From Peptococcaceae bacterium (GTDB lineage Bacteria > Bacillota > Peptococcia > Peptococcales > Peptococcaceae): 5,753 nt of DNA. The stretch covers positions 1 to 5,753 of the forward strand of contig JAFOFM010000080.1 in assembly GCA_017387265.1 (NCBI GenBank), in the 5' to 3' direction. A program made the position numbers and the translations under genes. This document shows, one piece after another, positions 4,549 to 5,753 of this stretch (its first letter is position 1; each line of letters opens with the position of its first letter). The notes beneath the pieces were generated by a model. The model had not been told where the DNA came from. It worked only from the letters and a program-made list of their open reading frames with translations, and did not search any database.

Positions 4549-5753
4549 TTATTCGCCTACAGCATCCAGCGCTGCTTTGATTTTTGCCGCAATGCCAACG
4601 ATTTTTTCTTCCGGCAGTGCACATAACGCTACACGAATCCCGGCATTAGCACCATCACCCAGTGGAACCATAAAGATATCGCTTTTCCGCAGTTCTGCCG
4701 CTACTTCTTCCGCTTTTACGGTTGGCACGGTTACAAAGAAACCGGCATCAAACGGACAGGTTTTTAAGCCAACTTCCTGCGCTTCTTTTACAAATACTTC
4801 TGCGCGTTTTAACAGGCTTAGGCGCAGTTCTTCCTGTTCTGCACGGAATGCTGCTTTCAGCTCAGGATTCTGATCAATTTTTTCCATAACATGCATCCCT
4901 AAACGGCTGCAGTTAGACCAGGTCGCACGGCTGGAGAATTTGTTAATTGCAATAAATTCTTCAACTTCCTGCTGACTGGAGGATACGCATAACAGACAGC
5001 CTAAACGATAGCCGTACATAGCATAGCTTTTAGACATAGTATACGCTACCAGCAGAATGAAGTTTTCCGGCAGATCATTAAACAGAGTGAAAATTTCACG
5101 AGCTTCCGGCGCTGCGTAGTCAATATAGGCTACGTCTAACAGCAGAACAACATTGTTTTTACCGTTATTTGCAATAGCAGTCAGTTCTGCCATAATTGCT
5201 TCCCATTCATCTCGTTTTACATTGTACCCGGTTGGATTGTTTGCCGGTGTATTCATTACCAGGAATACATTGGTCTGTTTTTCTGCATATTCACGCAGTT
5301 TATCAATGCAGCCCTGTACATTAAATTTGTTATTTTCATCAAACGATACAAAGGTATCAAAACCGCGGCCGCATTCCCGGCAGATGCTTTTGTAAGCTGC
5401 CCAGTAACGGTCCATTGTCAGTACAGTGTCACCTGGTTCCAGATAGTTATAAATAGAATGATGTAAACCGCCGGTACCGCCCGGAGTTGCCACACCGTCA
5501 ATAAAGCCGTTTGGACGATATTCACGGAATGCACCGTCAATTGCTGCATTTACGAAACCTTTTGTCCCTTCAATTGGCGCATATTCGGCAGAATCGCGGA
5601 ATGGAATGTTTTTCACAACTTCTTCCACAGTTTTCATAGTAATCAGCTGACCATTGGCATCTAAAAATGCACCGGTAGTGGCATTGATAATATTTTCCTT
5701 GCCTACTTCTGCTGCACGTGCCTTTGCCATACCGCTGATGCGGAAGATTTTAT
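4549..5753 (-). CDS. Class I/II PLP-dependent aminotransferase (5' end outside window)
   Basis: A fold-type I aminotransferase, aspartate/aromatic-like, that moves amino groups between amino acids and 2-oxo acids with pyridoxal phosphate. Counting from the ATG at 5730 (393 residues): ATPGGTGGLH (81-90) for phosphate binding, NNPTGY with Asn165, LLLDVAY with Asp199 (cofactor N1) and Tyr202, SKSYAMYGYRLG with the Schiff-base Lys234 and Arg242, and NAGIRVALC with Arg366 for the substrate carboxylate. The spacing (Asp to Tyr 3, Lys to Arg 8) is like E. coli AspC. The frame stays open from 5730 to the window edge, reading KIFRISG just before the Met. No ribosome site precedes that ATG, and relatives tend to have a similar 'IF.I' segment before this point, so the true start is probably beyond 5753. 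The amino-acid substrate cannot be read from sequence. The gene ends in a strong terminator and is the last of its transcription unit. Confidence 0.9.
   Translation of the reverse strand, partial: KIFRISGMAKARAAEVGKENIINATTGAFLDANGQLITMKTVEEVVKNIPFRDSAEYAPIEGTKGFVNAAIDGAFREYRPNGFIDGVATPGGTGGLHHSIYNYLEPGDTVLTMDRYWAAYKSICRECGRGFDTFVSFDENNKFNVQGCIDKLREYAEKQTNVFLVMNTPANNPTGYNVKRDEWEAIMAELTAIANNGKNNVVLLLDVAYIDYAAPEAREIFTLFNDLPENFILLVAYTMSKSYAMYGYRLGCLLCVSSSQQEVEEFIAINKFSSRATWSNCSRLGMHVMEKIDQNPELKAAFRAEQEELRLSLLKRAEVFVKEAQEVGLKTCPFDAGFFVTVPTVKAEEVAAELRKSDIFMVPLGDGANAGIRVALCALPEEKIVGIAAKIKAALDAVGE

Overview
The window reads as a moderate-GC piece of a Bacillota (Firmicutes) chromosome. The evidence is a CodY-type global regulator, strong AGGAG-type ribosome sites, GAAC-N4-GTTC LexA boxes of the Gram-positive type, and a radical-SAM/DUF4130 gene pair that is common in anaerobic Firmicutes. 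Clostridia or a related anaerobic class is likely, but I cannot name a genus. No rRNA, tRNA, CRISPR array, insertion sequence or phage gene is visible.

Left part (1-2314, + strand): a promoter carrying three regularly spaced LexA-like operators drives a two-gene operon. Gene 1 is a putative DNA modification/repair radical SAM protein (TIGR03916-like). It has a CxxxCxxC cluster motif, a C-terminal helix-hairpin-helix and a possible sliding-clamp-binding peptide. Gene 2 is its usual partner, a TIGR03915/DUF4130-type protein whose start codon lies inside the end of gene 1. The biochemical activity of the pair is unknown as far as I know. The operators, the DNA-binding motif and the possible clamp motif together point to a damage-induced DNA transaction, and this is the most interesting part of the window.

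Middle (2315-3445): a bidirectional hairpin terminator separates the + strand operon from codY on the - strand. The CodY winged helix is near-canonical, but its effector-binding half is shorter and divergent. The CodY leader and the terminator of the next gene fill the gap to 3445.

Right part (3446-5753, - strand): a DusB-type tRNA-dihydrouridine synthase with its own promoter and terminator, then a class I/II PLP aminotransferase with its own terminator. The start of the aminotransferase probably lies beyond the right edge. These - strand genes look like separate transcription units rather than one operon. CodY often regulates amino-acid metabolism, but I see no convincing CodY box here.
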